A DNA stretch of 64,000 bases from Megamerina dolium (GCA_963854835.1 OY978526.1:47777640-47841639); one strand, 5' to 3'; counted from the stretch's first letter, positions 10,905 through 23,090 are shown. The notes: a model not told the origin generated them from the sequence alone. Translations and numbers: made by a program.

Positions 10905-11764
10905 GCGTTATCGATTTTCACGCTGGGAATGTAGTGTTACTGTATTGTTAATATAACTATTTGTAAATTTGAATAAATTTTATTTTCCATTCTTTCGCTT
11001 CTCTCATGCACACGCATACAATTTATTTTAATTATTTGTTGTTGTGAAGAGTAAATAAACAATTACTATGAAACAATCTGCGTATATGTGATTTTTTGTT
11101 TGTCGTCTGCGTTGTGAAATAATTTATTTCAAAATATAATTTTACTCTTTGTACACATACATACATACAAAATTTTAAATGCATATGCATGTATTTTTAA
11201 ATGACTCACCACTGTTTAAACGATTATTCGAAAATTGTTAATTATATTTATAAAATGACGTTTTTATTACAACACATTTATTATTTGCTTTTAATACCTA
11301 TGATTTTTTTATTTTTTTGGCGTGCGTATAAAGGTGCCTTCACATAATTAACGCAATTAATATTGCAATTTACAATTATTATTAATTATAGGAACGAACA
11401 TAATTACATTAATGTTTATATTTTATGACATATTGAACAAAAAAATACACTTCTCTTCCAGCGACCGACTTGTACCGACTTATACTTATCAATTAAATTA
11501 TAAATAATTATTATAATATAATAATAATTATATTATAATATTATAAAATAATATTATTATAATATAATATAATATGACGCCAATTTCTCGTAAAATTCTT
11601 TAACTCTACTACGTTAATTTGTATGTCAAATACAGTTGTCCCAGGTGCAAGGCAACGTACGCTATGTCTCAAAACAAAAATATTTCACGACTTTGGATGG
11701 TGTCTTCATTTAGTGGATCAACAAATGTATAATTATTTAGAACTATATTAATAATCTGAAACTG
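10905..11764. other. AT-rich interval with a dense AATAT/ATAAT palindromic patch
   Basis: Positions about 11500-11575 consist almost only of A and T in ATAAT/ATTAT motifs and can fold on themselves. No coding content was recognised in the rest. Confidence 0.6.
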
Positions 11765-13265
11765 AAAATCTGAGAGAGACTAAGGTTGTCTTTCTTCCAA
11801 AGCCGGGAAAAAGGGACTACTCAGAGGCTAAATCTTTCCGGCCGGTTAGCTTTATCTCCTTTCTGCTTAAATGTGTGGAGGGAGTACTGGCGGACTACAT
11901 GGAAAGGACAACGCTTCTGACAAAACCACTGAGCAGGTGTCGGCACACATACAGAGACCTGGCAAATCCACGGAAACGGTCCTGCACGAACTCGTTCACG
12001 TAGCGGAGAGAGAACTGTTTTGTGGAGGGATATCTATGTCTGCTTTTATGGATATAGAAAGTGCCGTCGATAAGATTGGCCCTTGCTACTCATAAAGTCA
12101 GCCCAATCATTATAAGGTGAGTGGACAGCATGCTGAGGAAAAGGGCAATAAACTTTCAAAAGGGGAGTTACGACTCAGAGGTAGGGTAGTCAAAGAGTGT
12201 CCACAGGGGGGCGCATTATCGCCCATCCTTTGGAACATCACGGTCGATTCCCTACTCCAGCTTCTGGACTCAAAAGTCATACACACCGTCGGGTATGCAG
12301 ATGACATAGCGGTAACGGTGAGCGGTAAGTTCTTGAACACTATTTATGATACGATGAGAGGTGCACTCAAAATGGTTGAAGAATGATGCACGGAACAAGG
12401 TCACTTTGTAAATGGTAGTAAGTCGGAAACAGTACTCTTTACTAAAAGGAGGACTGGGCTAACAATGGACCCTCTTAGGCTTTTTGGATCGAACATCCAC
12501 GTCTCCAAGGAAGTAAAGTATCTAGGTGTCATCCTGGATAACAAGCTGACTTGGAATAGTCACGTTGATGACAAGATCCAGAAGGACAAGCGGGTATTGC
12601 ATCAGTGTAAGAGAGTGTTCGGTCTCATGTGGGGAATTACTCCCAGAGCAGCGCACTGGAACTACACAACGATGGTCAGGTCCTTAATAACGTATGCTGC
12701 TGTGGTCTGGTGGCCTAAGGTCACTAAGGCCGTTGGATTTGCATATTATGAAGTCGGCGGCATTAATAGCATTACGTCTGAAGACAACCAATAATTGGTA
12801 TGGATTCGGTACGGAGATAGGGCACAAGGGCATCCTGTCACGGTTATATAGCAGTGTAAAGGAGGCGCAAATGCCAATGGAAGGAATGGATAGGCTGAAA
12901 ATGACCGGAAAGTCACACAGAACACTCATTGAAGATGGCCTCACACATGATGTATGTGAGGAAAATGACATCAGTATTTTCACAGATGGTTCATTAATGG
13001 ATGGCAGAGCGGGTGCTGGAATCTTCTCTAAAGAGTAGCGACTGGCATGTACTCTGAAGTTGGCGCTCGAATGTATTCAAAAACTTAGCGGGTGTGCTCG
13101 TAGTAATGCGATTACTCTTATGTGGGTGAAGGGACACATTGGTAGAGAACAGAATGAAGCTACAGACGCCTTGGCTAGACAAGGATCTAAAGCTGAATTT
13201 TATGGACTGGAACCAGTAGTTGCTCTTAGCAGCAGGAACTACTGGAACTTTCCTTTAATTAGAAA
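11765..13265 (+). mobile_element. LOA-like LINE fragment (family C), RT and RNase H
   Basis: The RT block starts with VVFLPKPGKRDYSEAKSF and continues through MSAFMDIESAVD, ECPQGGALSPILWN and the intact catalytic VGYADDIAV. The thumb and RNase H follow, with IFTDGSLMDGRAGAGIFSKE and LMWVKGHIGREQNEATDAL. The frame changes at about 11870, 12100, 12390 and 13035. Compared with the sister copy at 49981-51330 there is an internal deletion after WWPKVT (about 12720) and another between the first two RNase H blocks (about 13040). Both ends are truncated and the C-terminal Cys-rich part is lost near 13240. Confidence 0.8.
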
Positions 13266-13552
13266 ATAATTAAATTTTGCGTATTATTGTTTTAAAATCT
13301 CAAGTGGAATATTGTGGGTCATGGCGACTGGCCCATTGAACACATTTATCGGCCGTACTCTTGTGTAATATATGTATCGTGCATAAATATCTCTGGATTC
13401 AGAGATGTAATTCAAATGATTTTGTTTAAAATTTTATGTTTTTATAGTATATAGTTATAACAAGTAGAGCACTTGGCTGGGTATTGGATCAAACTATTTT
13501 TTTTTTTTTCTGTTTGTTTCTTTTTAAGAGATGGAGTTAGAAGAAAAAAATC

Positions 13553-15125
13553 TCCTTACAGTCGGCTGGGGCCGACCAAACTATACCCTGCATATGTAGA
13601 TTTGTATATAAAAAGTTTACTCGAATATCCAACTTTTCTTTTATTTCCACTTTTCGAGAAACAATTTTTTGCATATACTACTAATTTACACCCGAAATAT
13701 GGTTGACTTTGACGAAGTAAAAGGATTTTAAGATAATTCCGAGGCTTAGTATGGGAGCTATATAAAAAGTGGCCGTGGCTTACCACTTTCTAGTAAATCC
13801 AATTAATTTTTCAATGTTAATCCACACCTTAAATTTGGTGTCCTACGTTGAATAGTTTCTAAGTTATGGTGGTTAACATTTTTGTTTAATTTCCTCAACT
13901 TTGTATGGGAGCCCCAATAAGAAGTGGGCGTGGTACGCAGATTTTTCGCCAGATTATTTCCGACTACGATATTAATTTAAGTGTCAATTATGGTTATAGT
14001 AGACATAATATTGCCTAAGTTACAGCTGTTTCAATTTAAAATTTGTATGGGGGCTACGATAAACACTGGGCGTGGTGCGCCCATTTTCTGTGAGCCTAGT
14101 TGCTCGTACAATACTAATCCATACCCTAAGTCTCGTTGTCCTAGGCTAAATGGTTTGTAAGCTATGGAGCTTAAAATTTTAGTTTAATTCACTCGACTTT
14201 GTATGGGAGACCCATGAAGGAGTGGGCGTGGCACACTGATTTTCTGCCAGATTTTTGCCGACTACGATGTTAATTTAAGTGTCAATTATGGTTATTCTAG
14301 ACAGAAGATTGCCGAAGTTACAGCTGTTTCAATTTAAAATTTGTATGGGGGCTACGATAAACACTGGGCGTGGTGCGCCCATTTTCTGTGAGCCTAGTTG
14401 CTCGTACAATACTAATCCACACCTTAAATCTCGATATTCTACGCTGAATAGTTTGCAAGTTATAACCGGTAACATTTTTTTTAATTTCCGCAACTTTGTA
14501 TGGGAGACCCAAAAAGGAGTGGGCGTGGCACATTGATTTTCTGCCATATTATTTCTCACTGCCGTGTTAATCTAAGTGTCAATTATGGTTATTCTAGACA
14601 GAAGATTGTAGAAGTTACAGCAGTTTCAATTTAAAAGAAGTACAGACACTTTGTATGGGAGCTACGCTAGAAAGTAGGCGTGGCTCACCCACTTTTGGCG
14701 GGGTTATATAGTAGTATAATATAACTCTATGTGCAAAATATTGTTGTCCCAAGTGGTATATTATGTGAGTTATATCAAGTTAAAGATTTTGAAAATTTCG
14801 AGGTTAGTCGCTTTGAATGCATGGTGTGGGCGTGGTTATTGACCGATCATGCCCAATATCAATCCCCTCCGTACCCTTGGATCATAGATTACTTATGCCA
14901 AATTTCATCGAAATAGCTCAATATTTACTCAAGTTATCGTGCGAACCAGCCAGGTGACAGACAGACGGACGGACGGACGGACGGACATCGTTAAATCGAA
15001 AATTTAATCGACGCTGATCACGAATATATATCCATGTCTATATCTCCGGAGATTCCTTCAAGTGGACACAAACATCTGACCGAAATGAATATACCATGCA
15101 TATTGCATTATGCAGGGTATAAAAA
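13553..15125 (+). mobile_element. Mini-me/Helentron-like repeat, intact copy
   Basis: This non-coding element starts with a perfect hairpin at 13561-13576 (GTCGGC, loop TGGG, GCCGAC) and ends with GCATTATGCAGGGTATAAAA. Between them lie seven monomers of 142-156 bp, each beginning with TTTGTATGGGRG and a GGGCGTGGC-like string. They start near 13746, 13900, 14042, 14198, 14340, 14495 and 14650, and two types alternate. A GACAGACGGACGGACGG tract (the GTCY microsatellite on the other strand) lies at 14957-14987. A short TGTATATA proto-microsatellite sits near the hairpin end. Hairpin end, TA tract and GTCY tract match the mini-me elements described from flies; the Helentron link is inference. Confidence 0.75.
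14957..14987. repeat. (GTCY)n microsatellite inside mini-me-like element
   Basis: ACAGACAGACGG followed by tandem ACGG/GGAC units. The same tract recurs at the same relative place at 59278-59308 and, inverted, at 23229-23270. Confidence 0.9.
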
Positions 15126-15360
15126 CGGTTTCCGTTAGCCTCTGAAATGTGCATTCCCAGTTCAAAATTCGACCTTTATTAAACAATTATTTTTTAATAT
15201 TGTATGTAAATAACTTTTTTTTTTGGATTATTTTTTTTTATTGAATCTTTCTTAAATACAAGAAACTAACAATAAGTATTCAAATCTTACAAACTAAATA
15301 AAACTATGTGATATCCCCTACGTTCCATCACAATTTGGTGAGTCGCGAGATGTAGCAATT

Positions 15361-18002
15361 TTACAGCATATTCAGTGTGTCTTTTCTTTTTAATCGACGA
15401 TGCCCCTTGCTCAGCAACAATTGCCTAGCAAGGGGATTCGGATGATTGTGTAATTTTTGAATGTAGCTTCTGCAGGACATTGCAACTTCCTCAGAAATTG
15501 TGGGTACATTTAAATCTCGATGGATGTTAACGTTCCTCATATACCAAGGCGCGTTTACAATAATTCGCAGACACTTGGATTGTATTCGCTGCAATTTTTC
15601 GATATTAGAGGGAGATGCGGTGCCCCAAAACTGAATACCATAAGTCCAGATTGGTTTCAGGATTGCTTTATATAATAGCACTTTGTATTCAAGATTCAAC
15701 TTTGATCTTTTGTGTAACAGCCACCATAACTGATTCATTTTAAGCTTGATCTGAGTTTTCTTTGCCTCTATGTGATTTTTTCATGTCAGCCTTCTGTCGA
15801 TGTGAATACCCAAGTACTTTGTTGAGGAACATTGTGGAACTGATTGGCCATTAATTTTAAGTGGGGGACATGTATCTAGTCTTAGCGTGAAGGTTACATG
15901 TACGCTCTTTGATTCATTGACTTTTATACGCCATATTGCTAGCCAGATTTCGAGAGAATCGACATGAGTCTGCAGGAGTTTAGTAGCTTCTATGGGGTTA
16001 GAGCGAGAGCACAATATTGCCGTATCATCAGCAAAGGTCGATATGAATGTATAGTTATTGTTGGGCATATCTGAAGTGTATAAGAGATACAGTAAGGGAA
16101 CCAAAACGCTTCCTTGAGGAACGCCAGCGTGAATATCCAATGGATTTGTTGTGTAATCCTTGTGATGTACGAGAAATTGTCTTTTCGTGAGGTAGCTACT
16201 AAGCAATGAGGAGACATTTGCAGGCAGTAATAGTTTGAGTTTGTAAATAAGGCCATCGTGCCATACTTTATCGAAAGCTTGAGTGATATCAAGAAAGACA
16301 GCTGAGCAATACTTTTTTTCTTCAAAAGTGTTCCTTATCAGAGTTACAATGCGGTGGACTTGTTCTATTGTGCCGTGCTGTTTTCTAAATCCAAACTGAT
16401 GTTGAGGAATCAGTTGGTTGAGATTAATAAATGGAGTTATATTCATGACAAGTAGCTTTTCGAATACTTTAGAAAGTAGAGGCAGGAGGCTGATAGGTCT
16501 GTACGATGCAACTTTTGTAGGGTCTTTTCCTGGTTTTGCTATCATAATAATTTTTGAAGTTTTCCAGCATTTGGGATAGTGTTTAATAGGAAGGATAGCA
16601 TTGAAAATGTGCATCAGATGAATTACTGAAGCCGGAGGTAGCTCTTTTATCATTTTACCGGTAATTTTATCTGGACCAGGTGATTTTTTTGGATTTAAAT
16701 CTTTATAAATTGCTTTGAATATGTCCTTTTTTTTAATTTTGAGCGTTATTGAGCAAGGTTGAGAAGTTAATATTGGTAATGAGGACTGTGAAGAGGGTGG
16801 ATTGGGTGTAAACACACTTTTTAGGTGGTTTGCAAAAGCCAAACCCTTCTCACAGTTGCTTCTAGCCCAATTACCGTCACTCAAACGGATGGGGGAATCA
16901 GTGAGAATTGGCCGATTTGATTTTTTTGCTGATTTCCACAAAGAGTAGTCTGACGCTTCACCAGGTGTTAATTTCGCTATGTGCTCTTCTAACTCTTTGT
17001 TGTTTTTATTTTTTAAGGCTTGCTTTAACTTTCGAGTGCAGTGCTGTAGCTGTGTTTTCAGATTCGGTGATCTGAATTCTTGCCATTGTCTTCGGAGTCT
17101 TCTTTTCTGTCTTACTAGCAATTCAATATCGGCTGGTGTGTATGGGCTATAGTTTGATTGCTTGCATACCTTTGTGCAGGTGGCTGAGCTGAGAGCTAAT
17201 GAGAGCAGCTGGTTGAATTTTTCGAATGCTGAGTCTACATCGTGTCCATTTCTTAATACAGTACTCAGAGGAAGATGGGAATTTATATATTTCTTGAATT
17301 TTAACCAGTCTATTTAACGCAATTGCCTTGGAGGCTTGGTGATTTTATAGATATTACCGTGGGTGAGTGGTCAGATGATAGATCATAATTACACTCTGTG
17401 GAGATATTTTCCATCTGCAAACCTTTGGCGACTCCAAAGTCTATGAGATCGGGTATTTTCCTCTTGTCCGTCGGACAATATGTCGGTTGACCATTTGAAA
17501 TAACATCATGGCCATGGTTAGTGATGATTGAACATAGTCTTCTGCCTTTTGGAGTTATTAAGCTGGAGCCCCAGTGAGTATGTTTGGCGTTGAAATCGCC
17601 AGCAACCAAGAATTTGCTACCAAGAGTTGAGAAAAATTCTTTATATTGCTGTTCGGTAATACTGTATCTTGGGGGACAGTATATCGCAGATATTACTAGC
17701 TTAGAGATGTATTCTTCCAGACATATAGATGTTGCTTGCAAGTAGACGCTACTGAAATCTTCGAGAACATGATGTTTTATTCTGCGTTTTATCAATATGG
17801 CAGTTCCTCCGCGTGCCTTACCATGCGGATGATTTGTGGTGTACAGTTTGTAATATGGTATTTGGTAGCAATTTTTGTCAGTGAAATGGGTCTCAGATAT
17901 CATCATTATGTCGATCTGGCTGGATTCAAGGAATTGAATTAGCACCAAACGGTGCTGGCTTAAGCCGTTGGCGTTCCAGTGGCATATCTTGAGACAACTC
18001 AT
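15361..18002 (-). pseudogene. Jockey LINE ORF2: APE endonuclease and reverse transcriptase
   Basis: The start ATG at 18002-18000 overlaps the ORF1 stop. Residues 1-230 form an APE-type endonuclease: LKICHWNANGLSQHR, MISETHFT, LVAGDFNAKHTHWGS and LSSDHSPTVISI carry the expected N, E, D/N and SDH catalytic positions. A frameshift at about 17312 (stop TAG 17312-17310) separates this from the RT. The RT frame reads on through KSPGPDKITGKMIK, SYRPISLLPLLSKVFEKLL, LDITQAFDKVW, GVPQGSVL and catalytic STFADDTAIL. A TGG-to-TGA change at 15781-15779 then stops the frame. The same frame continues from 15778 to the natural stop at 15361. A change of Gly to Val follows PQGSVL. In the cell ORF2 nicks the target and primes reverse transcription; here it is inactive. 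Confidence 0.93.
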
Positions 18003-19611
18003 GGTCTGGATAGCAATGTTTGGAGTAACAACGATTGATTTTTCATCATTTCTTGCATCATTGTTTGCATTGAGTTCATGAATTGGTTCATATTCTGAAT
18101 CAATGTTTGAAGCAAATGTTCAAGGGTACTTGGCTGTTGGGTGGGCAGTGAGTGTTTCTGCTCATTATTTACATTGCTTTGTTGGTGTGGGTTTTGTTTT
18201 AACACGCTAGCGTATGAATTGGTTTGATTCTTGTTTGGGATTGCAGAGAAGAATTGTTTGCATCAATATTTTGTCTCTTACTTGAGTTGGCTATCTGAGT
18301 TTGCTCAACTGGTTTTAGAGGTTGATTGCTAGCGGAGAAATTTAGCTTTAGGGTTGTATATACTGGGCAACCTCTATAATTTGCGGTGTGATTACCTCCA
18401 CAATTGCTGCATTTTTTCATGCTAGCATCGCCTTTAGATTTTGGGCATATGTTTGATTTATGGAGATCTCCACAAATCACACAAACAGCTGGCAGGGTAC
18501 AATATGTCTTAGTATGTCCATATTCTTGGCAGTTGCTGCACTGAGGAGGTCCAGTTCTCTTATGGGGTTCTTCGATTGTGATTTTGCGATGCAATAAATA
18601 TCGAATTTTATATATGGGGTGTACTTCACCTTTTTTTAGGGGTTTTGTTTCAGGCTGAAGCTCAATACGATATAACGGTTGAGGTATATTGCTCTTGTTG
18701 AGAATGTTGAATACTGTTTTGGCTTGAAACCCTTCTTCCTGGAGGGCAAGTTTGATTTCGTTAATATCAACGTTGGGTTCGACGCCTTTGAGTACAACGA
18801 TTAAGCCCTTACTACTTTTTAGCTGATATGTGTAGTAATTATTTTTTACAGCATCAAATTCCGCTATTACTTTGCGATAATGAGTTTCGCTGTAGATTTG
18901 CACTTTTGTTTCCTCAATTTGGCCTTTGCGAATAGGAACAACATGGAAATTCTTTGGTCCTATAAGACTTGTAATTCTAGAAATCAACTTATCTGAGTTG
19001 CGTTCTCTCAAGAAAATGGGTGGGGGTTTGAAATTTTTCTTGGAGATAATATTTTCGTCACTTTCATCACCTGAAAGCAGAGCGTATCTATTTTCCGAAC
19101 TAATAGGGACAGTGTTCTGTTTTTGAGTTTTTGTTGAATTCATTTGTTTTGAATTTTGCGGACTTCTCTTTCGCTTTACTACAGTAATGTAGCGATCAAT
19201 ACCAGTTTGAACAGCAACTGGTTCTTTATTAGTCATCGCACTAGTTGCTTTAACTACTGGGTCATGCACTTCAGTAGAAGTGCCGTTATTTGATTGCTTT
19301 GATGTTGTAGCTGTTGGTGTTACAGCAGGAGAAGCACATTGTACACTCCACGGTATAGAGGGAGAAAGTATATCACGATAGAACAAATTATTTTTTTTGT
19401 CTGTATTTATTGTTGTTGCAAAATTTGATGAATTTTTAATATGTGCAGGCAAAAGATTTGCACTGTTACTTTCACTTGTGCAGTGTGTATCAACTGTTTT
19501 ATTTGATAATGCACTTATCGGGGGGGTTTGCGCGGGTGATTGCAAATTATTGTTTACACACACATTAACAGGCGATTGCCGTTGCCGGAGAGGAGAGCGC
19601 TGAACACTCAT
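17999..19611 (-). pseudogene. Jockey LINE ORF1 (Gag-like, three zinc knuckles)
   Basis: The ATG at 19611 opens a 470-residue frame that ends at 18199. The N-terminal 150 residues are Ser/Thr/Gln-rich and low complexity. Residues about 200-340 form the retrotransposon Gag-like RNA-binding region. Three CCHC-type knuckles follow at about residues 358-420: CSNCQEYGHTKTYC, CVICGDLHKSNIC and CSNCGGNHTANYRGC. The proper C-terminus, a Gln/Met-rich coiled segment (QTLIQNMNQFMNSMQTMM), lies in another frame at 18205-17999. A 1-2 base indel near 18245 has therefore clipped about 75 residues. Its stop overlaps the ORF2 start as ATGA, which suggests coupled termination and reinitiation. Confidence 0.9.
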
Positions 19612-19769
19612 ATTATAAACAAAATGTTTGCAAATTATATTATTATTTTATTTGTTTTTTTTTTTTTCTAAAAATCAAAAGAAAGACGTCCACTCTTATT
19701 GGTGACTTTCGCGAAACTAAAAAAATAAAATAAGTGTTATAAATGGCATATAACTTGTGTTTTAATTTT

Positions 19770-20646
19770 CCTGGTGTACAAGCTTAAATCCGCTGTTTGC
19801 TCGTGGATGGCGTTAGTGAGCATATTAAGCTATTATCGACTGTGCATCCTTTTTTTATGAGTTCGACATCTGTTTACATCAATTAGTAAGCATCATCAGT
19901 GATTTCATACAACAACCTACATTTTTCCTCATGTAACCATGTCTAGTTTCGTGCCAGAAAAAGAGCATATGCGGGAAACTCTACTTTTTTGCTTCAATTT
20001 GAAGGAATCTGCTGCTGAGTCGCATCGAATGCTTGTGGATACATATGGTGACAGTGCGCTATCGGAAACCAGCAACTTCTTCAACAAGACCAAATCGCTT
20101 TGGATGCAAGACGGTGCTGTGCGTTTGGTGGAATCAGCAGGGTGTCATCTACTACGAGCTGTTGAAACCTGGTGAAACTGTCAATGCTCACCGCTACCAC
20201 CAACAACTAGTGAAATTGCGCCGTGCTTTGGGTGAAAAAAGGCCTGGTTATGAACAAAGACATGAGAAGCTGATTTTTCTCCACGACAACGCCCCATCAC
20301 ACTCGTCAAAACTGGTCCAAAACTACTTGGACACACTCAATTGGGAGGTGCTACCTCATCCCGCTTAATCACCAGACCTGGCCCCTTCTGACTATCACCT
20401 GTTTTCGTCGATGGGTCACGCGCTCGCCGAGCAGCACTTCGATTCGTATGAAGACGTCGGAAAATGGCTTGACGAGTGGTTTGCTTTTGGTTTGGTTTGG
20501 TATACACAAATTGCCCGAAAGATGGGAAAAATGTATAGTTAGTGGGGGCAAAAACTTTGAATAAATTAATTTTTGGCTTTCTATGAAAAAAAATCTGTTT
20601 GTTTTTTTTTACCGAAAAACAACGGATTTAAGCTTGTACACTTGGT
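19770..20646 (+). mobile_element. Mariner with internal deletion, TIRs retained
   Basis: Terminal inverted repeats are GTGTACAAGCTTAAATCCG at 19774-19792 and its complement at 20624-20642. An ATG at 19939 starts SSFVPEKEHMRETLLFCFN, a typical mariner N-terminus. After about 50 residues the frame jumps from the HTH region to IYYELLKPGETVNAHRY, so about 0.4 kb containing the first catalytic aspartate is missing. The second block FLHDNAPSHSS is intact. The HPP block has a stop (HPA then TAA at 20366), and the DLAPSDYHLF block is readable in frame after it. It is too damaged to be autonomous but has both ends. A SINE copy abuts its right end. Confidence 0.85.
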
Positions 20647-20651
20647 ATGTT

Positions 20652-21000
20652 ACAGTCGTAGCTCAGTGGTTAGTGTGTTGGCCTTCTGATCCATAGCCCG
20701 TTGGTTCAATCCCCGACCGTGATATTTTTAATATCGAAAATATTTGTTCTTTCGAACGGTGCTTACCTGTCAACAAGCAATTAGCAATTCTTCCGACAGT
20801 CACTATTTGCCATGAAAAGCTTCTTAAAGAGCTCTGTGACTAAGTGATGTCACAAGGGTCCCGTCTAATAATGTGCAAAAATTTAACACACGCACCAGTA
20901 TTGGAAGAGAAGTTCTGTGGTATTACAAAGGGCCTTTCTGGCCTAAGTGTGTCCTCTTAGTGAGAGGGCAGCTACAATAATCTAACGTTTATTATAGGTG
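20652..21000 (+). mobile_element. tRNA-derived SINE, divergent copy
   Basis: The A-box-like GTAGCTCAGTGGTTAGTG and B-box-like TTGGTTCAATCCCC are better preserved than in the 4808 copy. The body matches to about GTGACTAAGTGATGTCACAAG and then departs from the other copies, with a different 3' end (AAGGGCCTTTCTGGCC). It could be a separate subfamily. It lies directly against the mariner end at 20646. Confidence 0.75.
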
Positions 21001-21026
21001 CCAAAAGTCAGGTGGCAGAAGACAGA

Positions 21027-21492
21027 TTTTCAAAAATTTTAAAACCGTAGGTTTGAAAAAAATTTGAAATGATTTCCACTCTTCAAAAATTTGGCTAATT
21101 CTTCTGTTTGAATTTAACTGTGCTTGTGTACTAAGCCTTACAAATATTGATGAACTCTACTCATATAAACTGTAAGTGATTATAACAGACCATACATATC
21201 TTGCTGGGAACCCAAGACTCACCTTTTATAATACGTTGTAGGTTTCAAAAAATTAAAAACCGTAGTTTTCAAAAATATTTGAAATGATTTCCACTCTTCA
21301 AAATTTTGGCTAATTCTTCTGTTTGCATTTTTGATAGCACTAGTTTCTCCCCAAAGTCCATTTAACTGTGCTTGTGTACTAAGCCTTACAAATATTGATT
21401 AATTCTACTCATATAAACTGTAAGTAATTATAACAGACCATACATACATATCTTGCTGGAAACCCGAGACTCAGCTTTTATAATACGTTGTT
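21027..21492 (+). repeat. Imperfect direct tandem duplication, two units
   Basis: Unit 1 (21027-21240) and unit 2 (21241-21492) share long strings such as GAAATGATTTCCACTCTTC, GTGCTTGTGTACTAAGCC and TTTATAATACGTTGT. Unit 2 has about 35 extra bases near 21326-21361. No coding content was seen. Confidence 0.85.
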
Positions 21493-21599
21493 CAAAATAT
21501 TGTTTATAAAGTGATGCAACAATATTTAACAAACTTGCTTTTATATTAAATTTTGCACAAACAAACAAAAAGTTCGATTGCAGTTTTAGTTCACAGCCT

Positions 21600-23090
21600 T
21601 GAGAGCCAATTTTTTAATTGAAGGTAACTATTATCAAACTTGTTCTCCTTTACTCACTTCTGAATCTTGACATATACACTTAGCAGAAAAAGTGTACGTA
21701 CAAGAAGTAAACAATTCTTCGCTTCACTAAATACCAATAAGGAAATAATTTTTCTCAAAAGAAATTATTTTTTATTTAAATGTTAGAGTATTATGTACAC
21801 GTTAAACCTAAATACATTAAATTATAATGTACAGAAAAATTATGAGAAATAAAAGAATTCAAAAGCACCTGTTAATTGGTCAAAAAAAGTCTACGTACAA
21901 AGATAAGATTATATTATAAATTATTGTTTTTTGTGGGTTTTTGAAAAGATTAGTAGCTGGTTTGGTAGCCTTTCCGTTTTAGGACTTCTTGCAATCGGTT
22001 TGGCATAGACCTGACTAACTTGGATGTGTCCTCCGTTGAAATTTTGTGCCACTCATCTAAAATCACATGTTTAAGCATTTGCTTAAACATTTGATGCCTG
22101 CGTTCAAGCAAATCCCACAAATGTTCAATAGGATTAAGGTCAGGTGATTGTGGAGGGGTCTTGCATTGATGTGGGACATTATATAATATCCAAAGCTTCA
22201 CATTATGGGCAGTATGCTTCGGGTCGTTATCTTGTTGAAAGTACCAGCCGGAACCCAGGCCGAGATTTTCAGCACTCTGCTTCAAATTTTCTTTTATAAA
22301 TTTTTAAATAACCTCTCTGATCCATAATTGACTCAATGAATACCAAATTGCCAACTCCATTCGCAGTCATACATCCCCACACCAAAATACCACCTCCGCC
22401 ATGTTTAACCGTGCCCACAATATTTTGCGCATGAAAGGCTGTGCATGGTTTCCGCCATACAAGCTGACGGCCTTTAATACCAAACAGGCAAAACTGCTCT
22501 CATCTGAGAATAGCACCTTCTCCCAGAACTCTGGCGGCTTATTTATATATTGTTTGGCAAAAGAAATTCGTTTTTGTCGGTTTATGAGTGAAATAAAAGA
22601 CTTCCTGGGCGCTACGCGGCCACAGTAGTTACCTTTTTTAAAATTTTGCGCACGGTGTCGTTATGCATGGTTTTGTTAAACTGTTCCTTAACATTTTGAG
22701 CAATTTTCATTGCGGTCAGTCGAGGATTATCCTGAACAAGCCGCCAAACACATCTTTTTTCTCGTTGGGTCAGAATAGCAGGTCGTCCTGAACGCGGTTG
22801 CTACACGAAAGTTCCAGTTTTTTGAAATTATTCAACACCATTTGAATTGTGGGGGGCGCTCTCCCAAGAGTTTTAGCAATTTCACGGAAAGTTTGGCCTT
22901 CTTTCCATAATTTTATTAAAATTTTCCGTTCTTCAACTCCAATTTCCTTTCTTTTTGAATTCGTCTTTATTAAACTTCTTGAAATAGATTATTCAAAGCA
23001 CAAAATCGAACCACAATACGTATTAAATATAGAACTTGTGAAAAAAAAAGGTATATAATATTTAAATAAGAGGAAAAGGTGGATCATACC
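21600..23090 (-). mobile_element. Tc1-like DNA transposon, broken, minus strand
   Basis: The transposase is read on the minus strand from about 22990 to 21950. Helix-turn-helix region: KEIGVEERKILIKLWKEGQ, then FREIAKTLGRAPPTIQ. First catalytic block: VLFSDESSFA. Next comes VKHGGGGILVWGCM. Second catalytic block: FQQDNDPKHTA. Third: PPQSPDLNPIEHLWDLLE, giving D,D34E. The last 111 residues form one open frame that ends with the normal stop at 21950. Frameshifts near 22300, 22625 and 22790 inactivate it. Sequences like GTCTACGTACAAAG (21890) and GTGTACGTACAAGA (21692) look like inner and outer copies of IR/DR ends. The right end is cut by the mini-me-like element at 23098. Confidence 0.85.

Larger units (their letters stand above)
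15215..19720 (-). mobile_element. Near-full-length Jockey-clade LINE, minus strand
   Basis: This copy retains both ORFs and a short 5' region upstream of ORF1 (about 19612-19720). Its 3' UTR of about 120 bp ends in an A-rich tail (T runs on the plus strand at 15215-15239). ORF1 and ORF2 overlap by ATGA at 18002-17999. It is broken by one frameshift in ORF1, one in ORF2 and one nonsense codon. The 3' 1.2 kb is almost identical to the truncated copy at 5178-6408, which implies recent activity of the family. A convincing target-site duplication was not found. Confidence 0.92.

Noticed and set aside
13553..15125. CRISPR-like or coding interpretation of the regular ~150-bp repeats
   Set aside because: The units are contiguous monomers without spacers, in a eukaryotic context, and are part of a dispersed element.
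20660..20720. Possible true tRNA gene
   Set aside because: A and B boxes are present, but the acceptor stem and anticodon arm do not fold as a tRNA by eye, and the same head recurs in all SINE copies.
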